64,000 nt of DNA from Dicyema japonicum (taxonomy: Eukaryota > Dicyemida > Rhombozoa > Dicyemidae), in assembly GCA_011109175.1 (NCBI GenBank), contig RDEW01000029.1:468158-532157 (forward strand), given 5' to 3'. Below the pieces are notes generated by a model. That model was not told the origin of the DNA, did not search any database, and worked only from the letters and a program-made list of their open reading frames with translations. This document shows, one piece after another, positions 30,687 to 41,689 of the stretch. Position numbers and translations under genes: made by a program. Each line of letters opens with the position of its first letter. Position 1 is the stretch's first letter.

Positions 30687-32505
30687 TATTTAATTAAGGT
30701 TCCGCTTGTGCCGTATTTTTCTTCAGGTTATTTTTTTCCACAATTCTCTTGACAACTTCCTCAATGCTCCGCGGTTACAGGCAGTTATTCCGAGCGTATC
30801 CAGATCATCTCCAGTTTTCAGCTTTCGTCCTACATTGGTCAGGTCCTTGTGTAGAACCTCTGGCAAAGTTATGCGAGGTCTTCCACGGAACGAGGTATTC
30901 ACTTCTGGGCAGAAATAGTTATCCATTGCTATTTTAGCAGGCGTCATCTGGCTCATTCGAAGGATGTGACCAAACAGACGCCATCTTGATTCCAGGATAT
31001 CCAGACTCAATGGTCTTGTATTACATACTTTGTATAGATTCTTGTTTGTAATTTTTTTCGGCCAGTTGATGCCAAGCAACAGTCGGAGTTGCTTACGATG
31101 GAAGGCATCTAGTTCGTCCATTACCGCTTCTGAGACACCCCAGGTTGCAGCGTTGTACATTAGGACTGGTTTCACGAAGGCATTATATAGTCTCACACGT
31201 AATTGTGTGCTAATTTGTTTACGATGATTACAGACTACTCCCATTTTTCTAAACCACGACGGCCAACATCTTCCTGTTAGTGATATCCTCAGCGTCTCCG
31301 AGCAACGACCCCGATTTTTTACAGTATCTCCATTTTTCATCAGTTCGGGTTAGTTCACGGCGTATGGTAGTTGTCTCCGTCTTTTCCGTATTGATTTTGA
31401 TGAACCATTTTTCTAGGACATCTGGCATCCTTGTCCGTATATAGTTTAATGTTTTCTCGTCGCTGGATATATAGTCGATATCATCTGCATAAATCACTTC
31501 AGTTTGAGGTAGATCGCCAATTAATAGTCTGATGTCTCTGAGTGCCGCCTCCAGATATGCCACAAAAAGTTACCGGTGACAAGGAATCTCTCTGCGGTAC
31601 CCCGAACGTTGTCTCGAATAGGACAGACTCCAAATTTCCAAAACGTACACTTAGCTGCGTTGTTCCAAGTAATAGACGGATCATTCTGACACTGTCCTCG
31701 TCAACCAACTTCTCCAAGATAACCAAAAGTCTCCCTCTGTGTATAGAGTCAAAGGCTTTGGACATGTCCATGCCAAGGATGCCAATAGCCCCCTTGTACT
31801 TTTGATGTGTTGCACAAAGCCATCGATGTCCCAGACCACATCAGCTGTAGATCTCCCTGACCTGAATCCGCTTTGGACCGTGAGAGAGAAAGTTCTCGAT
31901 GTCAGATCCAATCCTGTTTAGCACTATAAGTGATAGTGTCTTGCGTAGAGTTGTCAATAGTACGATGAGTCTTAAATTCGTTAAGGGGCCTTTAGCTTTG
32001 CCCGGCTTTTGTAGTGCAATTAGTGTGCCATTACCCACATCCAGTAGTGAGTTGTATTTGAATGTTTTGTTGTATATCTCAGTTAATAGTTCAGAGATCT
32101 CGGTTGGTGCATATTTGAGAAGTTCTGCATTTATGTTGTCAGGGCCAGCAGATTTATTGTTGTTCAGTTTTTCCAGGGCTTTTTTTGTTTCCAGAATCGT
32201 TATCGGAATATTTAGTTCTCGTGCTTCATCATCGAATTGTTTGATTTTTTCCCCGTGGTTTTGATTGAAGGCCTGCTGATAATGGCTGGATATGGCCGAT
32301 AGAATTTCATTTTTGTTTACATAGTCTTTCCAAACTGGTCATGTATTGTGATTTTTGATGACTGCGTGTCTCTATGTAGTAGGTGAACAGCCTTGAACAT
32401 CTGCGCTCCGTTTTTGAGTCTTTCTACTTCTTTAGCCATTCTAGCAAGTTTATTTTCCTTTATTTCCCTCGTTCTTTTCTTTATTTTATAAATAAATACA
32501 GCCAA
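30687..32505 (-). mobile_element. LINE-A: nearly full RT domain, frameshifted
   Basis: Minus-strand blocks run from 5' to 3': KKRTREIKENKLARMAKEVERLKNG (32317-32505), LNNNKSAGPDNINAELLKYAP (about 32110-32170), a RT palm start around LTNLRLIVLLTTLRK, GMDMSKAFDSIHRGRLL (first Asp, about 31740), FGVPQRDSLSPV (31600), VIYADDIDYISSDE (catalytic YADD, about 31480), and a tail of QLRLLLGINWPKKITN, SRWRLFGHILRMSQMTPAK and FRGRPRITLPEVLHKDL (30723-31340). At least four frameshifts. The upstream APE domain is absent. Confidence 0.88.
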
Positions 32506-32699
32506 TCAATTTTAAATAGTTTAATTCTTTTTGAAATTAATTTAATTATTAGTATATTAAAATTTAAAATATTTATTTATGTTATGTCACGTTATGGACT
32601 CTACATGAATTATGTCGATACAAAAATAGGTATCGGGACCCTCTACAAGCAGTAAGTCGAGCCAACAATAGGCTATGCATGTGCTGCATGGGAATCTAA

Positions 32700-32960
32700 C
32701 CTGTTGGCAACGAACCTAACAAAAATTCAAGAGATCCACCAGTCAAGAGCAAAAAAATTACTGGAAAAATATACAGATAAAGAAATCGAGTCTATCATAG
32801 AGGCAACTGGAGGCAATTTCAGAAAAGGAATGGAAAAAAACCCCCGTGGATCACGGTCGGAGCATCGAGAAAAATGGCCCGATTATTGAGAGATGCCGGG
32901 ATCACCTGAATATTAGTTATTGGTTAAGACGATGTTTCTTCGGCTTAAATAATAATAATA
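32700..32960 (+). repeat. LINE-type 3' repeat, copy 1
   Basis: It encodes TKIQEIHQSRAKKLLEKYTDKEIESIIEATGG and ends 'gagagatgccgggatcacctgaatattagtt...cggcttaaataataataat'. A second copy is at 37255-37494. It has the look of a LINE 3' UTR with an AAT microsatellite tail; the parent family is not identified. Confidence 0.6.
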
Positions 32961-32961
32961 A

Positions 32962-33270
32962 AAAAACAATCTTCCTGGCATGCCTGTTTCCAGCTTCTTT
33001 AGGCAGGTTCGATTCTGGTTGCTGAAACAACTCAGGGAGCGCCTTTTCCAATTAAAACCTTCTACCCATATGGCATCTCTGAGCTCTTTTTCCTATACTC
33101 CAGTGTCAGGCTCTCTAGAATCCGCTTTAATACCGTTGATTCTAGATAGGCCTGGAGCTTTCTATCTACTTCTAACTGTTTTAAATAACCCTAATAGTAC
33201 TTTGTTGCAATTTTTTTACTATTGGAATAACGAGGACATTAAACCAAGCACCGTGTTTAAATACAATACA
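32962..33270 (-). mobile_element. LINE-B 3' end, copy 3 of the duplicated block
   Basis: Same orientation and content as 15240-15570. It opens the second large copy of the metalloprotease block, which runs to about 37.25 kb. Confidence 0.8.
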
Positions 33271-33449
33271 TGTGCACAAGTAGTTAATTGGTAGGATTGT
33301 AAATTTGCTCTATTGATTTTTTAGTCATGTAGAAAATATTGAGAAACATTTTGTAACTTTTCATTTAAGAGAATAGCTTCAAAAGCTTTCTCATCTTGCG
33401 CTAATTTACTACTTTGAATTATTTCCACACTCGATCAAAAATATATTCC

Positions 33450-34035
33450 TAGGATCCTCAATCACCATACTTGCAATGGGGAGAGCTATACAGGAAAAAC
33501 AACTGTCACTCGGAGAGACTCTGCACCGATTGTGTCTACTTGACATGCATACAGCATTATTCCTCCTGAAAAACAGTCTCAACGTACAGAGGCTTGCATA
33601 TGTCCTGATGACTGCTTCCTATTTCACTCAGTGTGACCAACTCGAACAGATTAACGGATCTTCCGTTCGAGAGCGGAGCGCATCTTCAACGTGTGGTTTG
33701 AGGATTACTCATGATAGCAAACGACGCTGCCAGTAAACTCGGAGAGCTTGAATTTCGCAACCCTGTATACCTATCTCTCCCTGTATATCTCTCGTCGCTA
33801 ATGGCCTGTAACTGTTTTGTCAAGAGAATTCTACATTTCCTCCCTGATATCTCTATTGACGACTACGCCGGCCATGCTGGTGAGGCCTGGAGCCCTACTT
33901 ATCAGCTTTCCCTGCCTTCCTCGTTTTCTCAACAGTGCCTGGACGATGCTGTTTGGCGGAAGTTTATCGACGATTTGCTTATCTTATCTAGCTGTCTTCG
34001 AGCCATTTCCAATGGAGTTTTTGGTACCATGCTAG
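33450..34035 (+). mobile_element. LINE-C RT-tail fragment, longer copy
   Basis: Translation: MGRAIQEKQLSLGETLHRLCLLDMHTALFLLKN, as at 15.8 kb, then a frame change to ASKLGELEFRNPVYLSLPVYLSSLMACNCFVK and DDAVWRKFIDDLL. This adds the next conserved block of the LINE (AxxxALPAFLSSxYA). In the 15-kb block the second half is deleted. Confidence 0.75.
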
Positions 34036-34114
34036 GGTTGAACCGACGCATTTTCGATAACACCGTTCTTCTAATAGTTTTCCATTTTGGGTGAATATGC
34101 CGCCGGATGTTTTC

Positions 34115-34420
34115 CTTATAAGAACAGATTGACAATTAATTTTGTATCATTACTAAATTCACAGTGGTATTTGAAAAAGCTGGAAATGGATGTTTTAAGC
34201 TCAAGGACAGAGTCACTAGAAGCTTGTCTTACGAATCTTTTTCTAAACCTAAAATGCAAAAGGATAAAAAATTAGCTAGTCGGGATTGTTTTACTAGTAA
34301 CGTGGTATAAAAACATCTTAGAGCAAACAAAACTTAAGAAAAAATAAAAAATTTAAAATGAAGCCAATATAACCAACGTCACATTACACGCTTCAAAAAT
34401 AAGGTAATCCTGTGATTCGG
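34115..34420 (+). repeat. Locally duplicated segment (also at 36055-36225 and 16825-17110)
   Basis: 'agaacagattgacaattaat' through 'cattacacgcttcaaaaata' occurs once in the 15-18 kb block and twice in the 33-37 kb block, flanking 1.6 kb of extra DNA. It contains the exon-like segment described at 16860. The duplication probably arose by unequal exchange or a staggered insertion. Confidence 0.75.
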
Positions 34421-34429
34421 GAGATTGTT

Positions 34430-35260
34430 TTGGTCATATTGGATTCTGCGGAGTTGATCTTTTCCATCTTTTTGGCAAGATTGGTTCCCCAAGCTGCACA
34501 TCCATAACTTATAGACTAGATAACGTTGATAAAGATCGGATTGAGGATCCTTTAAATTTTGAGGCGAGCACCTTCAGGAGGTTTAGCTTTCGTGCCGATG
34601 CACTGAATACATTTGTGTGCTAAAGGTCATGAGGGTGTCAAATGTTACTCCCAGACTCTTGGCTTGTTTCTTATTTGGACGTAAAAAAGAAGTAAAGGAC
34701 TCTTCAGTGGACGTTGACATTGAATTTCTTTTCAACCATTCACGGAGTCTTTCCAATGTAGTTTGCAATTTGTTCGTAGCTGTCGTAACACATATATCCA
34801 CTTTGAAAATGCTGGAGATTTCTGAGCAGTAGATCTTCCTTGTTAAGATTTTTATGGGAACCGAATCAATAGCCCTACGAATGTCAACCGAGCACAATAA
34901 AGTTTGTGACGGTTTGCAAGTGCGTACTTGTAGATAGGTCTTTCTTAAATCCGTGTTTTAAGGATTCTTTAAGTAAATATGGGAAGATGCGGTCCAAAAC
35001 CATTTTCTCCAGAATTTTTTACAATGCGCATTATAGGGATATTGTTCGATAAAAAGGTGACTCCTTTGGTTTTTTATGTTCTGACCTGGGTGGATGTGGG
35101 CGAACTTCCACATTGAGAAATTGTGTTTCTATTTATGGATTTGTTGTATATGTGTTAGTTCTGTGAGTGCCCTGGGTCCAAACTTTTTTATAACAATCAT
35201 GAAATTTTATCTGGTCCACTTGAGTAGGTTAGTTTTTGGAATTTAATTGCATGTTCAACA
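34430..35260 (-). mobile_element. CR1-like LINE RT fragment (LINE-D-like)
   Basis: Minus strand: WKFAHIHPG (about 35085-35110), then KILEKMVLDRIFPYLLKES (about 34975-35035), LKHGFKKDLSTSTHLQTVTN, CSVDIRRAIDSVPIKILTRKI (first Asp block, 34840-34895), and EWLKRNSMSTSTEE with SLGVTFDTLMTFSTQM (34625-34740). The YADD box between is deleted. It lies inside the extra DNA specific to the 33-37 kb block. Confidence 0.7.
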
Positions 35261-35639
35261 TCCACTGGTAAAAACGATATTCGAACATGACATTTTAGTT
35301 TTATCAGTAACGAAGGGGACCCTCGTACTTTCTATGGGGTAAGTACATTTTATTTTAATAAAACTTAAATACATTTTTTTGTTTATTTAAGGCAATTATT
35401 TGCTCTTGTTCTTCAAAATTATTGAATTTATTTTTTCAAATTTGACATTTCTCAAATAGACCACAAAATTCTAAGGAACCAAAAATAGTCAATTTGCTAG
35501 GGTCGAGTGAATTTTAAACTCCCTTCATAATTCACATACTTTTTTTTAATAAAAAGTCAATTAATAAACCTCATTCCTCTACATGTCTAGTATATTACAG
35601 CTAGAACTAAAATTAACATAAAACTATTTTTAGACTAAA

Positions 35640-35835
35640 TTACAAATTTTATTTTTCCTCTGACAAAGGGGACCGATGTCAAGATCTCCCATTTTGTAAC
35701 TTGCAACTCCAATCACTTTTTTAGACAAAATTAAAAAAATCGTCTCACGGTGATTTAGTGATATGTTGGGCAAGTTGTTTCTAGCACTAAAAAATATTAG
35801 CCCTAGAAATTAATAAATATAGCTGAAAAGTATTC
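35640..35835. repeat. Merlin/hAT-associated repeat, second copy
   Basis: It matches 16435-16610 ('aacttgcaactccaatcactttttt', 'tgggcaagttgtttctagcac') and belongs to the duplicated block. Confidence 0.5.
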
Positions 35836-36299
35836 AACAATTACTAGTCATCCATATTTAATTAAATTCCTCAAAATAATTTATGATTTAAATAATTTAT
35901 GAAATAGTTGCTCATTCAAAGAACTAATAGATCAATATGACAACAGCAGAAATAAAAATATGTGAAATTGACTATATTTCTTTCAAATAAGATATACAGC
36001 ATATTCCTTTAATAAAAACAAATTATTCCAACTCTCCATTTTCAATTATATGATAAGAACAGATTGACAATTAATTTTGTATCATTACTAAATTCACAGT
36101 GGTATTTGAAAAAGCTGGAAATGGATTTTTAAGCTCGAGGACAGAGTCACTAGAAGCTTGTCTTACGAATCTTTTTCTAAACCTAAAATGCAAGAGGATA
36201 AAAAATTAGCTAGTCGGCACATTACACGCTTCAAAAATAATTGCTTAATAATTTCAGCTATAAAAGTAATTTTTAAACGATTTTTGAAATTTTAAGCAA

Positions 36300-37173
36300 A
36301 TGAATTTTCTATTTTACACGTTATTCTGTGCTTTAGTTGGTAATTTATTTTTTAACAATTTTAGACAACAGACACTTAAACAGAAGATTCGATGTATCCA
36401 CTGTTCTCGATAAAGCTTTTGTTTATATTTAATATTTTACATGTAGCAAAAACATTACGGCTTTGATAAAAACCAAATGAGACTGCACATTAAAAAATGG
36501 TTCGATCTGGCTCAAAAAGTATATATTTATCACAATCAGTATTTTGGAACAATCAAAATTAAATTAAATCTTTCAAAAATATACTTCACTGACGACATTA
36601 CATCCACTGATCCTTACATTGCTACTTTCTACGCAACTAATAAATATTTACTTGATGTAGACGCAGTTTTGTTCTTTGAGTAATTATTCTAACTAATTCT
36701 CAGAAATTCTTATGTCAAAGGAAAATCAGGAAAACATAAATTGGGAATGGCATATGTAGGAAAAGTTTGCACATTTAAATCAGTGGGAATTATTTATAAA
36801 CAACCCTACGATGAAGACACTGCAGCGATTTTGTCTCATGAGTTATTCCACTTGCTTGGTTTTGAGCACGTCCAGGAAACTGAGAGTAATTGCAATAAAA
36901 ATTGTTTAATGAATCCTTATAACCATAAATATGAGTATGAAAATTCTTAATTTTTAGACATGTGTCTAGAAAATCAATCGACGCTGTGCCTTCATTGGAA
37001 AACAAGTGGTGGTGCCTAAAATCGAGTAATGAATTGTTTTAAATTTAGTCAATGTTGATAATAATGTCCCCGACGATGTTGGGACCAATTATGAGTCAAG
37101 TGCAGCCAATCTTTGGATTTACTCCTTTTTTATTTTTCTGGTACAATATGCTAATTATATTTTAGGCTCTTAA
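36300..37173 (+). CDS. Minimal M12B-type zinc metalloprotease, intact copy 2
   Basis: Six exons: 36300-36339, 36365-36420, 36447-36679, 36704-36934, 36958-37025, 37049-37173. The introns are 25, 26, 24, 23 and 23 nt at the same positions as in the 17-kb paralogue; the third now starts GTAATT rather than GTAAGT. The joined frame is 250 residues with a signal peptide (MNFLFYTLFCALV), zinc motif HELFHLLGFEH, Met-turn CLMNP and C-terminal hydrophobic stretch. All zinc ligands are kept while several surface residues differ (TFKSVGI, KQPYDEDT), so both copies appear under constraint. Same family caveats as the first copy: no propeptide, no disintegrin domain. It lies directly after the duplicated upstream segment at 36055-36225. 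Confidence 0.85.
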
Positions 37174-37254
37174 TTAGATTGCTTTTCCAACAATTACTAA
37201 TCATCTAATAATAATATTAATTTTTATTCAATTTCCTTATAATATTAGAGTAAA

Positions 37255-37494
37255 AAAGTCAAGAGATCATGTCAAGAGCAATAAAATTACTAGAAAAATT
37301 TACAGATAAAGAAATTGCCCCCAGAACACTCGAGTCTACCATGAGGCAACTGGAGGAAATTTCAGAAGAGGAGGAAAAAAAGAACCCCGTACGTATAGAA
37401 AAACTGTGGGGTCACGGTTATTGAGAGATGCCGGGATCACCTGAATACTAGTTAGTAAATAAGACGGTGTTTCTTTGGCTTAAATAATAATAAA
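37255..37494 (+). repeat. LINE-type 3' repeat, copy 2
   Basis: It matches 32700-32960 ('caataaaattactagaaaaattta', 'ttattgagagatgccgggatcacctgaat') and ends in AATAATAA. The Ginger-like element is inserted in its tail. Confidence 0.6.
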
Positions 37495-38438
37495 TGTCGT
37501 ATGTCATAAGAACCCGGGGCGATGATACTGTCCGGGTTGATAAGACAAATTTATCACTTGAAAACATTAACAACCACTAAGTTTAAGAAACAATATCGAG
37601 AAGTTAAATCCCCAAGGAAAATAGAAAAGTAAAATCCCTAAATAAAGTAAAGATGTTAAATCCCCAAGGAAAAAAACTGAGATATCCTTATATCTCCAAT
37701 TCTGATATATAACAAGTTTCTTGAATTTCATCATCTGAAAAATGTTCAGTTTTTTGGGCTGGTAATTCGATCACTTTTAATCAGACACAGAAACAGTATT
37801 GAATCCCGAATTTACAAATAATAGTGTAAAAATAAAATTTATAAAGCTAACCTGAAAGGTGACTTTCCAGTAGCACGATGAATAGAATTGTATATTTATA
37901 AACAGTGTTTTCAATCTAATTATTAGATTTGGATTGAAATAGAGTTTTCGCTAACCAACGCTTTAGCGTTTGATTTTAATATTCCACCTGCCCTTGTGAT
38001 TGAGGGTGTCTTGGTCTACCATGAATCGCCGTTATCCCCCGATCACATAATAATGTTGAAACTTCAGAGTTACAAGACTCTTTGTCAACCTTTTAACGCT
38101 TAATCGCTTTATTGACTCAAACTAAAATTATTTGTTTTTTGAAGGAACAAGGGACCGATCCTTCGACCTCTTCTATTTTCGACTCTTTTCTCGCTTAATC
38201 ACTTTATTGACTCAAAATAAAATTTTTTGTTTATTGAGGGAACAAGGGACCGATCCTTCGACCTCTTCCATTTTCGACCCTTTTCTCGCTTAATCGCTTT
38301 ATTGACTTAAAATAAATTTTTTTGTTTTTTAAAGAGATCTTTCGAAGCAAAACTTAGTGGTTGTTAATGTTTTCAAGTGATAAATTTGTCTTATCAACCC
38401 GGACAGTATTAACAGCCCGGACGCTATCACATACGACA
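37495..38438 (-). mobile_element. Ginger-like DNA transposon, internally deleted
   Basis: The ends are TGTCGTATGT... and ...ACATACGACA, fitting the 5'-TGTNR terminus of Ginger elements. About 85-90 bp of inverted repeat is visible (37495-37582 against 38347-38438, e.g. 'ccgggttgataagacaaatttatcacttgaaaac'). It is flanked by a 5-bp duplication ATAAA (37490-37494, 38439-38443). Inside, on the minus strand near 37970-38060, is ITAIHGRPRHPQSQGQVE, the integrase block with the catalytic Glu. The rest of the integrase is missing. Confidence 0.82.
38099..38345. repeat. 95-bp tandem repeat inside the Ginger-like element
   Basis: 'cttaatcgctttattgact' begins units at 38099, 38194 and 38289. The unit includes 'acaagggaccgatccttcgacctctt'. 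There are two full units and a partial third, next to the right terminal repeat. Confidence 0.88.
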
Positions 38439-38584
38439 ATAAATAATATTAGAGTATGACCTAATAATAAATAATATGAGGGCGATTTTTTGTAACATAA
38501 AAAATTAACTTTATTAACTTAAAAACTAAAAAAATTACTCAAAAAGTTAACTTTATAACTAAACAATAAAAACACTAAAACTTT

Positions 38585-39960
38585 TTGTTACACATACAAA
38601 TTTCTAAATTTTCTGGTAGAAAAAATCGGTTGGAACTTGAAAATTTTTTCTCTCAGGGACACATCGTTCAACCAAGCACGAAGTTGGCTGACAATTCAAG
38701 AGTGATTAATTTTTCATCAATTTCTACGTTTTTTGAGAATGTTGGGTTATTTTGGAACAATGTATGTTGTTGCACAACCGATGGAGCACCAGCAATGCTT
38801 GGTTTTCATTCTGGCTTTAGAGCTCAAATTAGAGTAGCTAACGAAAAAACGAAACATTTGCATGTATGCTACAACGATATGCACTACCTACAAAAACATT
38901 AACTTCAGATTTAAGATATGTTCTCGATGATGTCGTACACATCGTAAATTATACTAAAAAGAGTTCTTTACATTCTCGCATTTTCAGACTAATTTGCGAA
39001 AAATTTGAAAGGAACGAAAAGACTTCGCTATTCCACACTGAAGTGAAATAACTATCTCGGAGAAACATTCTTGCCAGAGTTTTTTGGAATGAATTATCTG
39101 AATATTTTAATCGCGAAAACAATTCCAAATCATCGGAATTTATTTCGAAATTGATGGCTATCCAAGCTTCCTACTTGAGATGTTTTTTCTCTTATAAATT
39201 CACTCAACAAATTGCTTCAAGGAGGACGTGAAACTATAGTTGATTTTGTGGATAAAATTTAGTTTGTGAACTGTTTAATATTAACTATTAGTGCCTTTGT
39301 TATGAAGTTACAACTGTGGAAAGAAAAAGTTAAACTGAATAATTTTACTATGTTTGAATCTTTTGAAAAAGAATCTGTTAAAATAGATGCATTTGAAACC
39401 AAAAAAATAATCGAGCTTATTTATGCACATTTAAAAAGAAGTGAATAAATACTTTTCAGAATTGGACAATATTGATTTGAATTTAATTTGTACACCGTTT
39501 GATGTTGATCCACGTTTAGTCGATAGAAATATTCAAGAGGCTTTCATTGATATGGTCAATAATTCGAATGCTAAAAATTTGTATGAAAAACTTCCTTTGT
39601 CAAGATTTTGGTGCGAAATGTGTTATTAATATCTTTCCGTACGCGCAAATGCATTAAATTTGTTGCTTAATTTTCCGACAACGTATTTATGCGAACATGA
39701 TTTTTCAGCACTTCTCAATATAAAAATACTCATCGTGCAAGACTGAATATTAAATATGACATCAGAGTATGTTTGTCGACAACCAAACCTCAAATTGAAA
39801 AAATTGCCTCAAAAAAACAACATCAACCTTTTCATTAATTTTATTTCCTTTTTTTTAAATTGTGTTTTTAGAAAAGTAATAATTTTTTGACAAAAAACTT
39901 GTAAAAATATGTTGGGGGTCCGCGACCAAAAAAGGTTGAACACCACTGGTTTAGTGGAAT
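38585..39960 (+). mobile_element. hAT transposon, degraded
   Basis: Plus strand: CTTDGAPAMLGFHSGFRAQI (38770-38830), then LTSDLRYVLDDVVHIVNY, TSLFHTEVK and LSRRNILARVF (39020-39085), FDVDPRLVDRNIQEAFIDMVNN (39500-39560) and LLLNFPTTYLCEHDFSALLNIK (39660-39725, the hAT dimerisation motif). This is the ZBED5/FAM200-type order. The right end is 'ggttgaacaccactg' (CAGTGGTGTTCAACC inverted). The left end was not found, so it is 5' truncated or rearranged. Multiple frameshifts. Confidence 0.85.
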
Positions 39961-40226
39961 ATCAGATTTTATAAATGCTCTGGTTACTTGTAGAGCCAAA
40001 TCATCATTTTTGGAATATTGGTCAATGTGTGTTTGGTGCGATAATCTACGAGAAATAATTGTTTTTTCGCAAAACTCAATGAATTTTGATGTTTTTGTGA
40101 AGCTCGATAGAAATTCACAAAATTTGTTTTCTCGCATTTTATATTACACAAACAGAGTCGACAAATTCTTTAGGATAATCTTTTACAAGCTTAGGCATGT
40201 CATCCAAAAATTTTAGTTGCAAAGTA

Positions 40227-40533
40227 TAATAATAATAATAGCCTTTTCACCAGAGTCATAATATATATAGCTCCGCATAGGCAGGACACACACTTTATTT
40301 AAATAAAGAACAGTTAATTTTAACTCTTCACTTCTTTTTTCTTTTTCTTGTGTGAGTGTCCTTTCTAGACAATCCAGTTCCGCAGTGAGTATTCACTGAT
40401 GACGGCGTCACTCGTCAAACCCTTTCTGCATCGTAGATGCGTGGAATTTTCCACCAGGTGAACAGCAGCGAGATTCGAACCGTAGCATAAGCCACTTAAG
40501 CCCGACACCTAACCACTAAGCCACCCGGCCGGC
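40227..40533 (-). mobile_element. tRNA-derived SINE, near full length
   Basis: Reverse complement: tail 'ataataataataatagccttttcac', body, then the head 'cccgacacctaaccactaagccacccggc' with intact A-box (TGGCTTAGTGG inverted). A B-box like GGTTCGAATCTC is present. About 12 bp is missing in the body near 40324. Confidence 0.92.
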
Positions 40534-40559
40534 TTCCAAGTATACGACAAAGAAAACTG

Positions 40560-40800
40560 GAGATAGATAGTTTGATAATAAGTCTTGTGTTATCCTCATT
40601 AAGAAAACTCAATCAACGTCCAACAATGTTTTTTCTGTTGACCAGTGTCAAACGTAATGGACATGTCACTCCCAAAATCTTAAAATCAATCGTATTGTTG
40701 ACAACATGGCCATATCCCTGTGGGACCAAACAGCATCTGCGGTCGAACGTCCCTTTCTGAACCCACTCTGTTCCGGCTACAAAAATTCATAAACATCAGA
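40560..40800 (-). mobile_element. LINE-A RT fragment
   Basis: The minus strand reads PEQSGFRKGRSTADAVWSHRD, the RT block before the first catalytic Asp, and then degrades. The same block is seen in the 31.8-kb copy (GFRSGRSTADVVWDI). Confidence 0.7.
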
Positions 40801-41689
40801 ATATAGAGTAGGGCGATTTTTGCCAATAAAGTCAAAATTTTATATGTTCTTTAAAATTGTCTAAAACTTATCAAAATGTGATTTTTAATTAAAAATATTA
40901 TATAAATCGAAAGATATAAAGTAAACAAAAAGTCATTGGGTAATGTCAAAAAAGGTCAAAATTTAATTTTTTAGGTCAATAAAGTCAAATTTTTTATTGA
41001 TTTTTTTATTTTTTATTTATTAATGTTTATAGTTTTTGAATAAAATACTAGCGTGTCACATCAACTGTTGCGCCGCATTCAAATCAGGAAGGTCGTTGAA
41101 AAGATTAAGACTGTTATTAGAAAATATCCTATTGAATTTTCTATCAACTCACGAATTTTCTAACAACAGCTTTTTATTGAGTCTCTTGTATAAGAAATAT
41201 TTCAAACTAACAAGTTTATCATTTTTATTAGTATTTCACAGGTGCTAATGTAAAATTATCTGATTTTTTCATTCCATCTGCCGACTCTAAGATCAATGAG
41301 GTCATTGCTTACTCAAATATGATTTTCTTTGCATAAGTTGAATAATAAAGTTTATAAAATTTGTTTGAGGGTATAGGATATTGTTTTACTTTCTTCTATG
41401 CAAAAGTGAAAAAAAAATTTGCCAAAGGTAACTTGACCGAAGCTATTTTTGAGTTTTTTAATGCATTTATTATAGATTTGGAAAAGTTGGTTTGATCTAA
41501 GGAATCCATATAAATATATATGAATACACTAATAAATTTCTTGAATAAAAAATAGAAAATTTTATTAAAATTGGCTATCCTCCCAAAATAATTTTTGTCA
41601 GAAGGGAAAATTGTCTTGAAATTTTTGAATATTATTGTAAAAATGGTTGAGGTGGTGAAGTCCTTCTTGAAAAGTATGTCTGAAAAACA

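Noticed and set aside
40227-40533. Repeated spacer-like sequence suggesting a CRISPR-like array
   Set aside because: The seven copies are dispersed, long and on both strands; they are SINEs. The genome is eukaryotic.
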